From positions 2,294,001 through 2,358,000 of the forward strand of contig OY969912.1 in NCBI GenBank assembly GCA_963704505.1: a stretch of 64,000 nucleotides of DNA. The letters are read 5' to 3'. This stretch comes from VRUE01 sp963704505. Its GTDB lineage: Bacteria > Actinomycetota > Thermoleophilia > Solirubrobacterales > 70-9. The notes below the pieces were generated by a model. It was not told the DNA's origin and made no database searches. It was given only the letters and a program-made list of their open reading frames with translations. Positions 1 through 8,277 of this stretch are shown here, piece by piece (the first letter of the stretch is position 1; each line of letters starts with the position of its first letter). The position numbers and the translations under genes were made by a program.

Positions 1-543
1 CTCCGCCTCGAGCAGGAGCTCTCCGGGGTCACGGCTGACCTCTCCGCCCCGCGTCGACGGGACGATGCAGTACGAGCAGCGGCAGTTGCATCCCTGTGAA
101 ATCTGCAGCCAGCCCTGGAAACGCCGCTCTCGACGCGTCGGCAGGTGGCCGGAGAAGTCCTCGAACTCGAAATAGCCCTGGGCGCTCAGCGAGTCGGAGT
201 TGAGGAACTCCGCCAGCTTGTGGATCTGCCCCGGGCCAAAGGCGACGTCGACGAAGGGAAAGCGGCGGAAGACCTCCTCCTTGACCGACTGGGCCCAGCA
301 TCCGCCGACCCCCACCACCCGCTCCGGGTCTTCCCCCTTCAGCCGCTTCGCCTCGCCCAGATGGGCGATGAAACGATTGTCGGCCGACTCGCGGATCGAG
401 CAGGTGTTGAAGAGGATCAGGTCCGCATCCCCGCGCTCCTCAGCCGCCTCATACCCCAGCGACTCGAGCATCCCCTGCATCCGCTCCGAGTCATGCACGT
501 TCATCTGACAACCGAAGGTGGTCACATGGAACCTCTTGCCCAT
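1..543 (-). CDS. miaB: tRNA-2-methylthio-N6-dimethylallyladenosine synthase, N-terminal part (cut by window edge)
   Basis: MiaB is a radical-SAM methylthiotransferase that adds a methylthio group to i6A37 of tRNAs reading UNN codons. The first 181 codons are present; the C-terminal part of the radical SAM domain and the TRAM domain lie outside the window. The N-terminal UPF0004 domain shows the three cluster cysteines: TFGCQMN (C12), FNTCSIRE (C48) and VGGCWAQ (C82). The radical SAM CxxxCxxC follows at C152, C156 and C159, with an extra C154 inside the motif. The start is the ATG at 543, giving the family-typical MGKRFHVTTFGCQMN; a GTG lies directly before it in frame and a stop nine codons upstream. 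No clear Shine-Dalgarno sequence is seen. The same-strand gene upstream is the cupredoxin, about 110 nt away. Confidence 0.95.
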   Translation of the reverse strand, partial: MGKRFHVTTFGCQMNVHDSERMQGMLESLGYEAAEERGDADLILFNTCSIRESADNRFIAHLGEAKRLKGEDPERVVGVGGCWAQSVKEEVFRRFPFVDVAFGPGQIHKLAEFLNSDSLSAQGYFEFEDFSGHLPTRRERRFQGWLQISQGCNCRCSYCIVPSTRGGEVSRDPGELLLEAE

Positions 544-611
544 CACGGCAGGGTACCGCCAGGGTTACTGACGGTGAAGGAGCAAGCAGCTCGGTGGACG
601 CTGTGAGCGCC

Positions 612-654
612 GCGTGCTCTGCACGCAAGCGAACAAGGCCGCCGAGATGCGCCG
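612..654. repeat. Short intergenic repeat, copy 1
   Basis: This 43-nt stretch between miaB and the cupredoxin gene matches positions 27686-27728 (between gmk and mihF) at about 35 of 43 bases. Both copies begin with a 14-base identical block containing the hairpin CGTGC-TCT-GCACG and end in ATGCGCCG. Both lie between two minus-strand genes and in the same orientation. It may be a dispersed intergenic repeat or a shared regulatory element; which one cannot be told from two copies. Confidence 0.5.
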
Positions 655-1284
655 CTACTTGACCGTCAGGGTGCCTTCCATGCCGGCTTCGGCATGCCCC
701 GGGATAGTGCAGAGGAAGGTGTAGGTGCCGGGCGCCAGTTCGGCGCTCACGGAGGTGTCGCCTTCGGTGATGGTTTCCGATTCGGCGATCACGCTCCCGC
801 CTTCCTCGATCGCGACGTTGTGTTCCAGCGCCGCCGGGTTTTTGAAGTCGATCGTGACCTTGCCGGGCTTGCTGCTCAGCGATTTGGTGTCGAAGGCGAG
901 CGCGGTGGAGGACGCTTCGAGTTTGACCGTGCCCCCCGGGCCGCTGGCCTTGGGCGTCGCCGCCGATTCGGATTCTTCACCGCCGCCGGCTTCGGCTTCT
1001 TCAGAGGCTTTGGAGCCTTCGGAGCTTGGTGGGAGAGCCTGCGCCTCGCCCTTTTCGAAGGCCGCGCCGGCCTCCAGGTACTCGGTGCCGCGTTCCTTTT
1101 CCTCGTTCTTGCCGTTGAGGACGGCGAAAGTGGTTGCCGCGACGATCAGCCCAAGGAAGACCAGCACGATGACCGGGCCAAATTTGCCGGGGAACTTCTC
1201 GAACCGCAGCCCGATGAAGCTCGTAACCACGGCCAAGCCGGCGAGGGTGCCACCGAGGATGTAGAAGATCGTTGCGTCGCTCAT
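655..1284 (-). CDS. Membrane-anchored cupredoxin-domain protein
   Basis: A 209-residue protein with two N-terminal hydrophobic segments (about residues 5-25 and 37-58), a Glu/Ser/Gly-rich linker (about 60-115) and a C-terminal cupredoxin fold. The type 1 copper ligands are visible: His in EHNVAI, then Cys, His and Met in FLCTIPGHAEAGM. This is the plastocyanin/azurin arrangement with a short Cys-to-His spacing. The copper domain is probably exposed on the outer face of the membrane and used for electron transfer or copper handling; the partner is unknown and no oxidase genes are adjacent. Start ATG at 1284. It stands alone between recA and miaB. Confidence 0.8.
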   Translation of the reverse strand: MSDATIFYILGGTLAGLAVVTSFIGLRFEKFPGKFGPVIVLVFLGLIVAATTFAVLNGKNEEKERGTEYLEAGAAFEKGEAQALPPSSEGSKASEEAEAGGGEESESAATPKASGPGGTVKLEASSTALAFDTKSLSSKPGKVTIDFKNPAALEHNVAIEEGGSVIAESETITEGDTSVSAELAPGTYTFLCTIPGHAEAGMEGTLTVK

Positions 1285-1342
1285 TCGCGGCGGAATCCTA
1301 CCTTTTGGGGGCGGCAGCGAGCCGCCCCCTCGGACCTCGGGG

Positions 1343-2446
1343 TCAGGCGGCTTTGACCTCCGCCACCGGCGGCTCCGGGCTTTCCTCGACAGCCGGCACC
1401 GGGGCGGGTGTCCCGTCGATGCCGAGCGCGACCCGAATCTTCGACTCGATCTCCGCCGCCAGCTCGGGGTTGTCCTTGAGGAACTGCTTGGCGTTGTTGC
1501 GCCCCTGACCGAGCCTCGTCTCCCCGTAGGAGAAGAACGAGCCCGATTTCTGAATCAGGTCCTGCTCGATGCCGAAGTCGAGGAGGCCCCCCTCTCGGGA
1601 GATCCCCTCCCCATACTCGATGTCGAACTCGGCCTGGCGGAACGGCGCCGCGACTTTGTTCTTGACGACTTTGACCCGGACCCGGTTTCCGACCGCCTCG
1701 GTCCCTTCTTTGAGGGTTTCGATGCGGCGGATGTCGAGCCGCTGCGAGGAGGCGAACTTGAGCGCCCGGCCCCCCGGCTGCGTCTCCGGCGAGCCGAACT
1801 GGACGCCGACTTTTTCGCGGATCTGGTTGGTGAAGACGCAGACCGTGTTGGTGCGGTTGAGATTGCCGGCGAGTTTGCGCATCGCCTGCGACATCAGGCG
1901 TGCCTGGAGGCCGACCGTCTGGTCGCCGATCTGGCCTTCGAGCTCGGCTTTCGGGGTCAGCGCGGCGACCGAGTCGATGGCGACGACGTCGACTGCCGTG
2001 GAGGCGATCAGGCGGTCTGCGATCTGCAGCGCCTGCTCGCCGTAGTCGGGCTGGGAGACGAGCAGCTCATCGCAATCGACGCCGATCGCGTTGGCGTAGA
2101 TCGGGTCCATCGCGTGCTCGGTGTCGATGAAGACACAGACCCCGCCGCGGGCCTGCGCCTGGGCGATGATGTGGTAGACCAGCGTCGTCTTCCCTGAGGA
2201 CTCGGGGCCGAATATCTCGACGATCCGGCCGCGGGGAACGCCGCCGATGCCAAGCGCCAGGTCGAGCGCCAGCGAACCGGTCGGGATCGAGCCGATCTGG
2301 ACCTTGCTGTCGGCGCCGAGGCGCATCAGCAGGCCCTCGCCGAACTCCTTCTGGATATGGGTGACGGCGTTCTCGAGCGCCGCGTCTTTGGCCTTTGCCT
2401 CCTTGGCGGAAGCGTCTTTCAGAGCCGGTTTCCTATCTGCTGCCAT
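1343..2446 (-). CDS. recA: Recombinase A
   Basis: RecA forms ATP-dependent filaments on single-stranded DNA for homologous recombination and SOS induction. The 367-residue product has Walker A GPESSGKT (residues 80-87), the conserved RecA core through the QIREKVGV and PGGRALKF regions, and a Pro/Glu-rich C-terminal tail typical of actinobacteria. The ATG at 2446 is chosen because GAGGTGAG lies just upstream; the open frame extends further 5' but that part overlaps thpR. The thpR stop is only 5 nt before this start, so the genes form a cinA-thpR-recA unit. No actinobacterial SOS box (GAAC-N4-GTTC) was found in the flanking gaps. Confidence 0.97.
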   Translation of the reverse strand: MAADRKPALKDASAKEAKAKDAALENAVTHIQKEFGEGLLMRLGADSKVQIGSIPTGSLALDLALGIGGVPRGRIVEIFGPESSGKTTLVYHIIAQAQARGGVCVFIDTEHAMDPIYANAIGVDCDELLVSQPDYGEQALQIADRLIASTAVDVVAIDSVAALTPKAELEGQIGDQTVGLQARLMSQAMRKLAGNLNRTNTVCVFTNQIREKVGVQFGSPETQPGGRALKFASSQRLDIRRIETLKEGTEAVGNRVRVKVVKNKVAAPFRQAEFDIEYGEGISREGGLLDFGIEQDLIQKSGSFFSYGETRLGQGRNNAKQFLKDNPELAAEIESKIRVALGIDGTPAPVPAVEESPEPPVAEVKAA

Positions 2447-2451
2447 CTGTC

Positions 2452-3039
2452 TCACCTCAAGTCGATTTGCGCCAAGGGGGTGTACTCCGCACCCTGTGGC
2501 TTGAGTTCGGAACGGTAAAGAGCGACCCGGACGCAACGGACCGGGCGCGACAGGGGCCGGGTGAGCGCCCCCGGCGGGCTCGTCACCTGCTTCGGGTGGC
2601 GTGGGCCCCGCTTCTCCGGGCGCACCCTGGCGACGGTCAGATGAGGCCAGAATGGCCGCTTCTCGGGCTCGTACAGCCCCTCCGCGGCCAAGCGCGCCAC
2701 CAGGTCCTCTCGAAGCTTGACGATGCCGGAGGACTCGACCGGGATCGCGTAGAGCCTCGGCCTCCCCCGCTCCGGCCTGGCGACGGGATCACGCAGCTCG
2801 GCCTGCGGTGCCGGCGCGTCGATCGCCCCGACGATCTCGGCGAGGCGATCGACCTCCTTCTCCGGCCGGTAGCCGAGGAAGACGAGCGTCACGTGGAGCG
2901 ACACCGGCGACACCGGCCGCAGGGCCGGGTCGGCGAGCTCCTCCCTCCCCCAGGCGTCGATCGCCGCCCTCGCCCCGGACGGGAGGTCCAGGGCGATGAA
3001 CAACCGCACCCGCGGGCTCTTGAGGCGCTCCTTGGCCAT
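2452..3039 (-). CDS. thpR: RNA 2',3'-cyclic phosphodiesterase (2H phosphoesterase)
   Basis: A 195-residue member of the 2H phosphoesterase family (LigT/ThpR), which opens 2',3'-cyclic phosphates on RNA ends and can join 2'-5' ends. The two signature tetrapeptides are present as HVTL (about residue 49) and HLTV (about residue 133), preceded by the family N-terminus RLFIALDLP. The length is normal. It lies between cinA and recA and ends 5 nt before recA, so it is probably cotranscribed with them. Its physiological substrate is not known. Confidence 0.88.
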   Translation of the reverse strand: MAKERLKSPRVRLFIALDLPSGARAAIDAWGREELADPALRPVSPVSLHVTLVFLGYRPEKEVDRLAEIVGAIDAPAPQAELRDPVARPERGRPRLYAIPVESSGIVKLREDLVARLAAEGLYEPEKRPFWPHLTVARVRPEKRGPRHPKQVTSPPGALTRPLSRPVRCVRVALYRSELKPQGAEYTPLAQIDLR

Positions 3040-3106
3040 GGGGGCAAGCTATGCCCGGGCACCGGGCAAGACAACGCCCGATTGCGACAAGAGACGCCGA
3101 CGGCCG

Positions 3107-4393
3107 TTACAAAGGCGGCTCTCCGCCCCCGAGCAGAGTCCGCAGCATGTGCAGCCCCACCAGCCCCGAGCGTTCGCGGATGTCCTCACGGCCGCCCGGA
3201 ATCACCGGATCACGGGCGATCGCCGTCCCATCCGCCAGCCGGGCGTTGAAGCAGACGTAGCCGACCGGCTTCTCCTCGCTGCCCCCATCGGGCCCGGCGA
3301 TCCCGGTGATCGAGACGGCGACGTCGGCGCCGAAGCGGTCCAGCGCCCCCACCGCCATCGCCTCGGCGACCTCGGGGGAGACGGCGCCGTGGCGCTCGAT
3401 CAGCGCCGGGTCGACCCCGAGCAGCTCCGACTTGGCCTCGTTGGCGTAGGAGACGATGCTGCCCGCCAGATAGGCAGAGGCGCCGGGGATCCTGGTGATG
3501 CGTGCGGCCAGCAGGCCGCCGCTGCACGACTCGGCCAGGCCGAGCCGGTGGCCGGCGAGCAGTTTCGCGACCTGCGAGTCGATCGTCTCGCCGTCGAGGC
3601 TGAAGAGCTGGGTGCTGTGGCGCTCGGCGAAGCCCTCGCGGACCGCTTCGGCGGTCGCCGACGCCTCGTCGCGGTAGCGGACGTCGATCTCGATCTCGCC
3701 GCGGCGCAGGCAGGTGGTGATCTCGACCTCGGAGAGAGCCACGCCTTCCTCCTCCATCTCCCGCAGGCTTTTGGCGATCTCGGACTCGGGGATGCCGAAG
3801 AGGCGCAGCGTGTAGCCGCGCAGCGGGGTCGCCCGCGCGAGGACCTCCTTGACCTCGCCGGTCTCCAGGGCGGCGGGCCACATCGGCTGCAGCTCGCGCG
3901 GGGGGCCGGGCAGAACGATCACGGCTCGGTCGCCGTTCGGCACGACCAGCCCCGGCGCGGTTCCGATCGGGTCGAGCGGAGTCGCCCCCTCCGGCACCAT
4001 CGCCTGCTTTCGGTTGGCCTCGATCACGGCCTCCTCGTCGAATTTGAAGCGGCGCGCAAAGCCGCGCAGGATCTCGGCGATCTTCGCCTCGGTCGCCTCG
4101 TCGAGCGCCAGCTCTCGCCCGGTGAAACTGCCGACCACCTCGGCCGTGAGATCGTCGGCGGTCGGCCCGAGCCCGCCTGAGGTGACGATCAGGTCCATGC
4201 CCTCCCCATCAAGGAAGCGCAGTGCCGCCTCGAGGTCATCCGGGCGGTCGGCGACGACGATGATGTGGGCGACCTCTACGCCGCGCTCGGCGAGCTGTTC
4301 GGACAGCCACGGCCCATTGAGGTCGGAAATCCGCCCGGTGAGCACCTCGGTGCCGGTGACGACGATCCCGGCCCGGACCGGTCGCTCGCTCAT
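3107..4393 (-). CDS. cinA: CinA family protein (competence/damage-inducible; nicotinamide-nucleotide amidase)
   Basis: A full-length two-domain CinA of 428 residues. The N-terminal MoCF-like domain has GTEVLTGRI and TSGGLGPTADDLT. The C-terminal amidase domain has LAESCSGGLLAARIT and SITGIAGPDGGSEEKPVG, which in the family carries NMN deamidase activity for NAD salvage. The start ATG overlaps the stop of the upstream RodZ-like gene by 4 nt (ATGA). Downstream are thpR and recA, a classic cinA-recA neighbourhood. Confidence 0.93.
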   Translation of the reverse strand: MSERPVRAGIVVTGTEVLTGRISDLNGPWLSEQLAERGVEVAHIIVVADRPDDLEAALRFLDGEGMDLIVTSGGLGPTADDLTAEVVGSFTGRELALDEATEAKIAEILRGFARRFKFDEEAVIEANRKQAMVPEGATPLDPIGTAPGLVVPNGDRAVIVLPGPPRELQPMWPAALETGEVKEVLARATPLRGYTLRLFGIPESEIAKSLREMEEEGVALSEVEITTCLRRGEIEIDVRYRDEASATAEAVREGFAERHSTQLFSLDGETIDSQVAKLLAGHRLGLAESCSGGLLAARITRIPGASAYLAGSIVSYANEAKSELLGVDPALIERHGAVSPEVAEAMAVGALDRFGADVAVSITGIAGPDGGSEEKPVGYVCFNARLADGTAIARDPVIPGGREDIRERSGLVGLHMLRTLLGGGEPPL

Positions 4394-5154
4394 GCGCAGG
4401 TCGGCCTTTCGGCTTCTGAGAGCTCGGTCAGCGCGCCATCGCGTCCGATCTCGTACCCGAGCGGGCTCGCGCTTTCCGGTACGCGCTTCTGCTTTCCGTC
4501 GATCCTCATCTCCACCTCGCCGTTGCCGAAGGCGACCGTGAAGGTATCGGAGTGGAACGGCCCTTCCCGCGCCCCGTCGGCGAGGACCTGGCCGTCGACC
4601 AGCGCCTTGCCGTCCGAGTTGAGCACGCAGACCCAGACTTCGGCGGTCGCCAGGACGCTCAGCTCGACCGAAGAGGAGCGACCGGTCGCAGGCGCCCGGT
4701 TAGTTGCCGGGGTGGCCTCAGGCGGATTTTGCGCGACTTCCCCCGACCCGCCCGGGGAGTCGCCGCCGATCAGGGCGATCGCGGCGACCGCGACGGCGAG
4801 GACGGCGACTACAACGGCGGCGACCAGCGCCCGCGATCGACCAGAGCCGGGTGAGGCCCGCCGGGACTGCCCGCCGGGCCGGGCCGGCTGGGCCCGTGGG
4901 GCGCCGGCCTCGCCCGCTGCCGGTGGGGCTCCGCCGAATTCGCCCGCCAGCCGGTCGCCGTCGAGGCCGAGGTAGTTGGCATAGGTCCTGATGAAGCTGC
5001 GCGTGTAGGAGCCCTCGGGCAGCGCGTCCCATTCCTCAGCCTCGATCGCGCTCAGGTACCGGACGCGGATCCTGATCTCGGCCTCGATCTCGAAAAGCGG
5101 CAGTTTGCGGCGATTCCTCGCCTTGCGAAGGGTCTCTCCGATTCCGCTCGCCAC
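4390..5154 (-). CDS. RodZ-like helix-turn-helix membrane protein
   Basis: A 254-residue protein with an N-terminal Xre-type helix-turn-helix (GETLRKARNRRKLPLFEIE, then YLSAIEAEEWDALPEGSYTR) as in RodZ/HTH_25. A Pro/Ala/Gly/Arg-rich linker follows, then one transmembrane helix (about residues 113-135) and a C-terminal extracytoplasmic domain resembling DUF4115. RodZ links MreB to the wall in rods; no mreB is in view, so a cell-envelope role is inferred from domain order. GTG start. It lies 19 nt after ftsK and overlaps cinA by 4 nt. Confidence 0.82.
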   Translation of the reverse strand: MASGIGETLRKARNRRKLPLFEIEAEIRIRVRYLSAIEAEEWDALPEGSYTRSFIRTYANYLGLDGDRLAGEFGGAPPAAGEAGAPRAQPARPGGQSRRASPGSGRSRALVAAVVVAVLAVAVAAIALIGGDSPGGSGEVAQNPPEATPATNRAPATGRSSSVELSVLATAEVWVCVLNSDGKALVDGQVLADGAREGPFHSDTFTVAFGNGEVEMRIDGKQKRVPESASPLGYEIGRDGALTELSEAERPTCA

Positions 5155-5173
5155 GGAATCATTGTGACCCGGG

Positions 5174-7468
5174 TCAGGCTTGGCCGTCTACATCGGCGCC
5201 GACGGGAGCGGCTTCGGCACCGGTCACGCGGGCGAGATCGGCCTGGGTGATCAGCACCTGGCGGGGCTTGGAGCCCTCGTAACCGGAGATCACGCCGCGC
5301 CGCTCGAGCATGTCGATCAACCTGCCGGCGCGGGTGTAGCCGACTCGCAGTCGGCGCTGGATCATCGATACGGAAGCGGTCTCGGTCTCGACCACGAGGC
5401 GAATCGCCTCGTCGAGCAGATCGTCACTGTCGGGGTCGAAGTCGCCGCCGGGTTCGACGCCCTCCTCGACCACCTCGCGGGTCTCGAGCAGCTCGGCCTC
5501 GAATTCAGGCTCGCCCTGCTTCGCCCAGTGCCCGGTGATCTTGGCGATCTCGTCCTCGGTGATGAAGGCACCCTGGATCCGGGCAAGCTTCGAGGTGCCG
5601 GCGCCGCGCAGCAGCATGTCGCCCTGTCCGAGCAGCGCCTCCGCCCCGCCCTGGTCCAGGATCACCCTGGAATCGGTCTGCGAGGAGACGGCGAAGGCGA
5701 TCCGGGCCGGGATATTGACCTTGATCGTGCCGGTGATGATGTCGGTCGAAGGACGCTGCGTCGCCAGCACAAGATGAATCCCGGTCGCCCGCGACTTCTG
5801 GGCCAGGCGGATGATCGAGTCCTCGACCTCGGACGGGGCGACCATCATCAGGTCCGCGAGCTCGTCGATCACGCAGAGGATGTGCGGGAGCGGCGCTTCG
5901 CCGGCTTTGGTGCGCGCCCGATTCAGTTCATCGAGGTTGCGGCAGCGGGCCTGGCTCATGATCCCGTAGCGGCTCTCCATCTCAACGATCAGGTTGGCCA
6001 GGACGTTGGCGGCCAATCGTGGCGAGGTGACGACGGGGGTCAGCAGGTGGGGAACGTTCTCGTAGTGATTGAGCTCAACCTGCTTGGGGTCGACGAGAAC
6101 GAAGCGGACCTCGTTCGGCGAGGCCTGCATGAGGATCGAGGAGAGAATCGCGTTGACGCAGCCGCTCTTGCCCGAGCCGGTCGTCCCTGCGACGAGGACG
6201 TGCGGCATCTTCGCCAGGTCTGCCCAGACGGCGTTGCCGTCGATCCCCTTACCGAGCCAGGCGACGAGCGGCGAGGTCTTTTTCGGCCGGCCCGCGTAGA
6301 TGTCGCCGAGGCGGACCATGCGGCGGCGGGCGTTCGGCACCTCGACGCCGACCGCCTGTTTTCCGGGGATCGGCGCGAGAATGCGGATGTCGGTCGAAGC
6401 GAGGGCGTAGGCGAGATCGTTGGCGAGCTCGGTGACTTTCTTGACTTTCGTTCCCGGCGCCAGGCGCAGCTCGAAACGGGAGACGTGCGGGCCGCTGACC
6501 AGGCCGACGATTTTCGCGTCGACGCCGAAATGACCGAGGGTCTCGACCAGCTTGCGGCCGACGATCTCCTGGTCGCGGGGATCGGGGCCCTTTTCGCTGG
6601 TGCTGCCGCGCTCGAGCGAGTTCGCGGGCGGCGGCCGGTAGTCGACCTGCTCCGATTCCGTGACGCCGCGTTTGTTGCCCTGCGGAGTGAGGGCGGCGGG
6701 GACGGCCGCCAGCTCGGTGGTCGGGGGGTCTGCGGCGGCACCCGCGAGACCCTCTACCTCCGAGGTTCCGGCAGCGTCCGCAACCTTGGCGGTGCCGGCG
6801 GGGTCCTCCCCCTCCTCCGAAAGAATCAGAGTGCGATCGTCGTCGGACTCGGGCGGGGCTTCGCCGTCAACCGCCGCCTCCTCCGCTTCGCGTCCGGAGG
6901 CGGCGGGGTCACCTTGTGCGGCGTCACCCTTGGAATCCAGGTCGGCGACGGTCGTGAAGTCGAAGTCGTCGTCCTCGGCGAGGGCCACGGTGGGCTCGAA
7001 CTCGTCCTCGTCGGGGTAGGTGCTCATCACGTCGGTGCGGCCGGCGCGGGTCTCGGCGGTACGTTCGTCGCGGCGGGCCTCGCGGTGCTGGATCGCGGTC
7101 TGAGCGGCGTCGCGGCTGCCGAGGAAAAGACGTCGCGTCGCGCGGCCTGCTGCGCGGACGATCGAGGAGATCGAGGTCCCGGTGACCAGCACCCCGCCGA
7201 TGATCAGACAGAGAATCGTCGCGATCCGGGCGCCGACGGTCCCGACCGCGTACTCGAGCGCGGTTTCGATCCCGTAGCCGACCTTGCCGCCCTCCCAACC
7301 GAAGAAGAGGACGAAGGTGAGGTAGATCCCGGCGGCGATCAGGAAGAGGCCGATCAGGTCGACATGCCGCTGGCCGAGGCTGATCGGCAGCTGTGGGCGT
7401 CCTTTGGCCGGTTTGGATTTCCTCGCTTTGGAGCCGCGTTTGACCGGTCGCTTCTTGCGCACGAACAT
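5174..7468 (-). CDS. ftsK: DNA translocase FtsK/SpoIIIE
   Basis: A chromosome-segregating hexameric DNA pump at the division septum. From the ATG at 7468 the protein has 764 residues. It has a basic N-terminus (FVRKKRPVKRG), at least two membrane segments, a long acidic linker, the motor domain with Walker A GTTGSGKS (about residue 428) and Walker B ILCVIDELADLMM, and a C-terminal winged-helix gamma domain that reads KOPS-type sites (RRLRVGYTRAGRLIDMLERR). The start is uncertain: an upstream in-frame start at 7510 would add 14 residues. It is divergent from the two-component system and leads a run with the RodZ-like gene and cinA. Confidence 0.95.
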   Translation of the reverse strand: MFVRKKRPVKRGSKARKSKPAKGRPQLPISLGQRHVDLIGLFLIAAGIYLTFVLFFGWEGGKVGYGIETALEYAVGTVGARIATILCLIIGGVLVTGTSISSIVRAAGRATRRLFLGSRDAAQTAIQHREARRDERTAETRAGRTDVMSTYPDEDEFEPTVALAEDDDFDFTTVADLDSKGDAAQGDPAASGREAEEAAVDGEAPPESDDDRTLILSEEGEDPAGTAKVADAAGTSEVEGLAGAAADPPTTELAAVPAALTPQGNKRGVTESEQVDYRPPPANSLERGSTSEKGPDPRDQEIVGRKLVETLGHFGVDAKIVGLVSGPHVSRFELRLAPGTKVKKVTELANDLAYALASTDIRILAPIPGKQAVGVEVPNARRRMVRLGDIYAGRPKKTSPLVAWLGKGIDGNAVWADLAKMPHVLVAGTTGSGKSGCVNAILSSILMQASPNEVRFVLVDPKQVELNHYENVPHLLTPVVTSPRLAANVLANLIVEMESRYGIMSQARCRNLDELNRARTKAGEAPLPHILCVIDELADLMMVAPSEVEDSIIRLAQKSRATGIHLVLATQRPSTDIITGTIKVNIPARIAFAVSSQTDSRVILDQGGAEALLGQGDMLLRGAGTSKLARIQGAFITEDEIAKITGHWAKQGEPEFEAELLETREVVEEGVEPGGDFDPDSDDLLDEAIRLVVETETASVSMIQRRLRVGYTRAGRLIDMLERRGVISGYEGSKPRQVLITQADLARVTGAEAAPVGADVDGQA

Positions 7469-7564
7469 TTGCACCCGTTCGACACCGTCGCGCCGACACC
7501 TTCGCGCCACCGCCTGGGGCCTAAATTCACGGTAAAAGCGGGCTGAGCGGCGAGAAGCCGGGTT

Positions 7565-7570
7565 TAAGAT
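7565..7570 (+). promoter_or_regulatory. Possible -10 element for the two-component operon
   Basis: TAAGAT fits the TANNNT pattern and lies 9 nt before the ATG at 7580, which would give an almost leaderless mRNA. No convincing -35 hexamer is present at the right distance, so this is tentative. Confidence 0.3.
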
Positions 7571-7579
7571 CGGGTGCTG

Positions 7580-8275
7580 ATGAACACGACCGAGATAGAC
7601 AGCGCCGGCGGCAGGGTCCTCGTCGTCGAGGATGACGTCGAGATTCTCGACGTCCTGCGCCGCTCGCTGCGCAATGAGGGCTACGAGGTGCGCACCTCCG
7701 CCGACGGCGTCGACGCGCTCGACGTCGCCGCCGGCTTCGTGCCCGATCTGGTCGTTCTCGACCTCGGCCTCCCCCGCCTCGACGGGGTCGAGGTCTGTCG
7801 CCGGCTACGCGCCGACAGCGACGTGCCGATCCTGATGCTGACCGCGCGCACCGAGACCGAAGACCGGGTCGACGGACTCGACAGCGGTGCAGACGACTAT
7901 CTGGTCAAGCCTTTCGAGCGCCGTGAGCTTCTCGCCCGGATTCGCGCCTTGCTGCGCCGCCGCCCGCCGCGCGGCGCCGCCTCGCTCGAGGTCGGCGATC
8001 TCTCCCTCAACCCCGATACCCGCGAGGTTCGCCGCGGCGAGCGGGAAATCGAGCTGACCAACCGGGAGTTCGAGCTGCTCGAGTTCCTGCTCCGCAACCA
8101 GCGCCTCGTCGTCTCCCGGGAGCGCCTGCTCGATGAGGTCTGGGGCTACGACCCGACCGCCGCCACCAACACGATCGACGTCTTCGTCTCCAACCTGCGG
8201 CGCAAGCTGGAGTCGGGCGGCGAGACCCGCCTTCTGCACACGAAACGCGGCGCCGGCTACGTGATCAAGGAGTAG
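7580..8275 (+). CDS. OmpR/PhoB-family response regulator
   Basis: A 231-residue regulator. The receiver domain has acidic residues VVEDD, phospho-acceptor Asp61 in VVLDLGLPRLDG, the conserved Thr in LMLTAR and Lys110 in DDYLVKPF. The C-terminal winged-helix DNA-binding domain shows LTNREFELLEFLL, VWGYDPTAATNTIDVFVSNLRRKLE and TKRGAGYVI. It resembles MprA/TcrA-type regulators. ATG at 7580 is chosen because a possible -10 lies 9 nt upstream; an in-frame GTG at 7574 is the alternative. The histidine kinase follows after 2 nt, so the two are a cognate pair. The signal sensed is unknown. Confidence 0.92.
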   Translation: MNTTEIDSAGGRVLVVEDDVEILDVLRRSLRNEGYEVRTSADGVDALDVAAGFVPDLVVLDLGLPRLDGVEVCRRLRADSDVPILMLTARTETEDRVDGLDSGADDYLVKPFERRELLARIRALLRRRPPRGAASLEVGDLSLNPDTREVRRGEREIELTNREFELLEFLLRNQRLVVSRERLLDEVWGYDPTAATNTIDVFVSNLRRKLESGGETRLLHTKRGAGYVIKE

Positions 8276-8277
8276 CC

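Noticed and set aside
2447..2536. N-terminal extension of recA
   Set aside because: It overlaps thpR in another frame; the ATG at 2446 has a Shine-Dalgarno sequence and gives normal RecA.
2447..3110. SOS box controlling recA
   Set aside because: No GAAC-N4-GTTC-like palindrome was seen in the gaps of the cinA-thpR-recA unit; a promoter further upstream was not excluded.
5180..7546. Long plus-strand open frame opposite ftsK
   Set aside because: Same antisense effect; ftsK on the minus strand has all motor motifs and the plus-strand frame has none.
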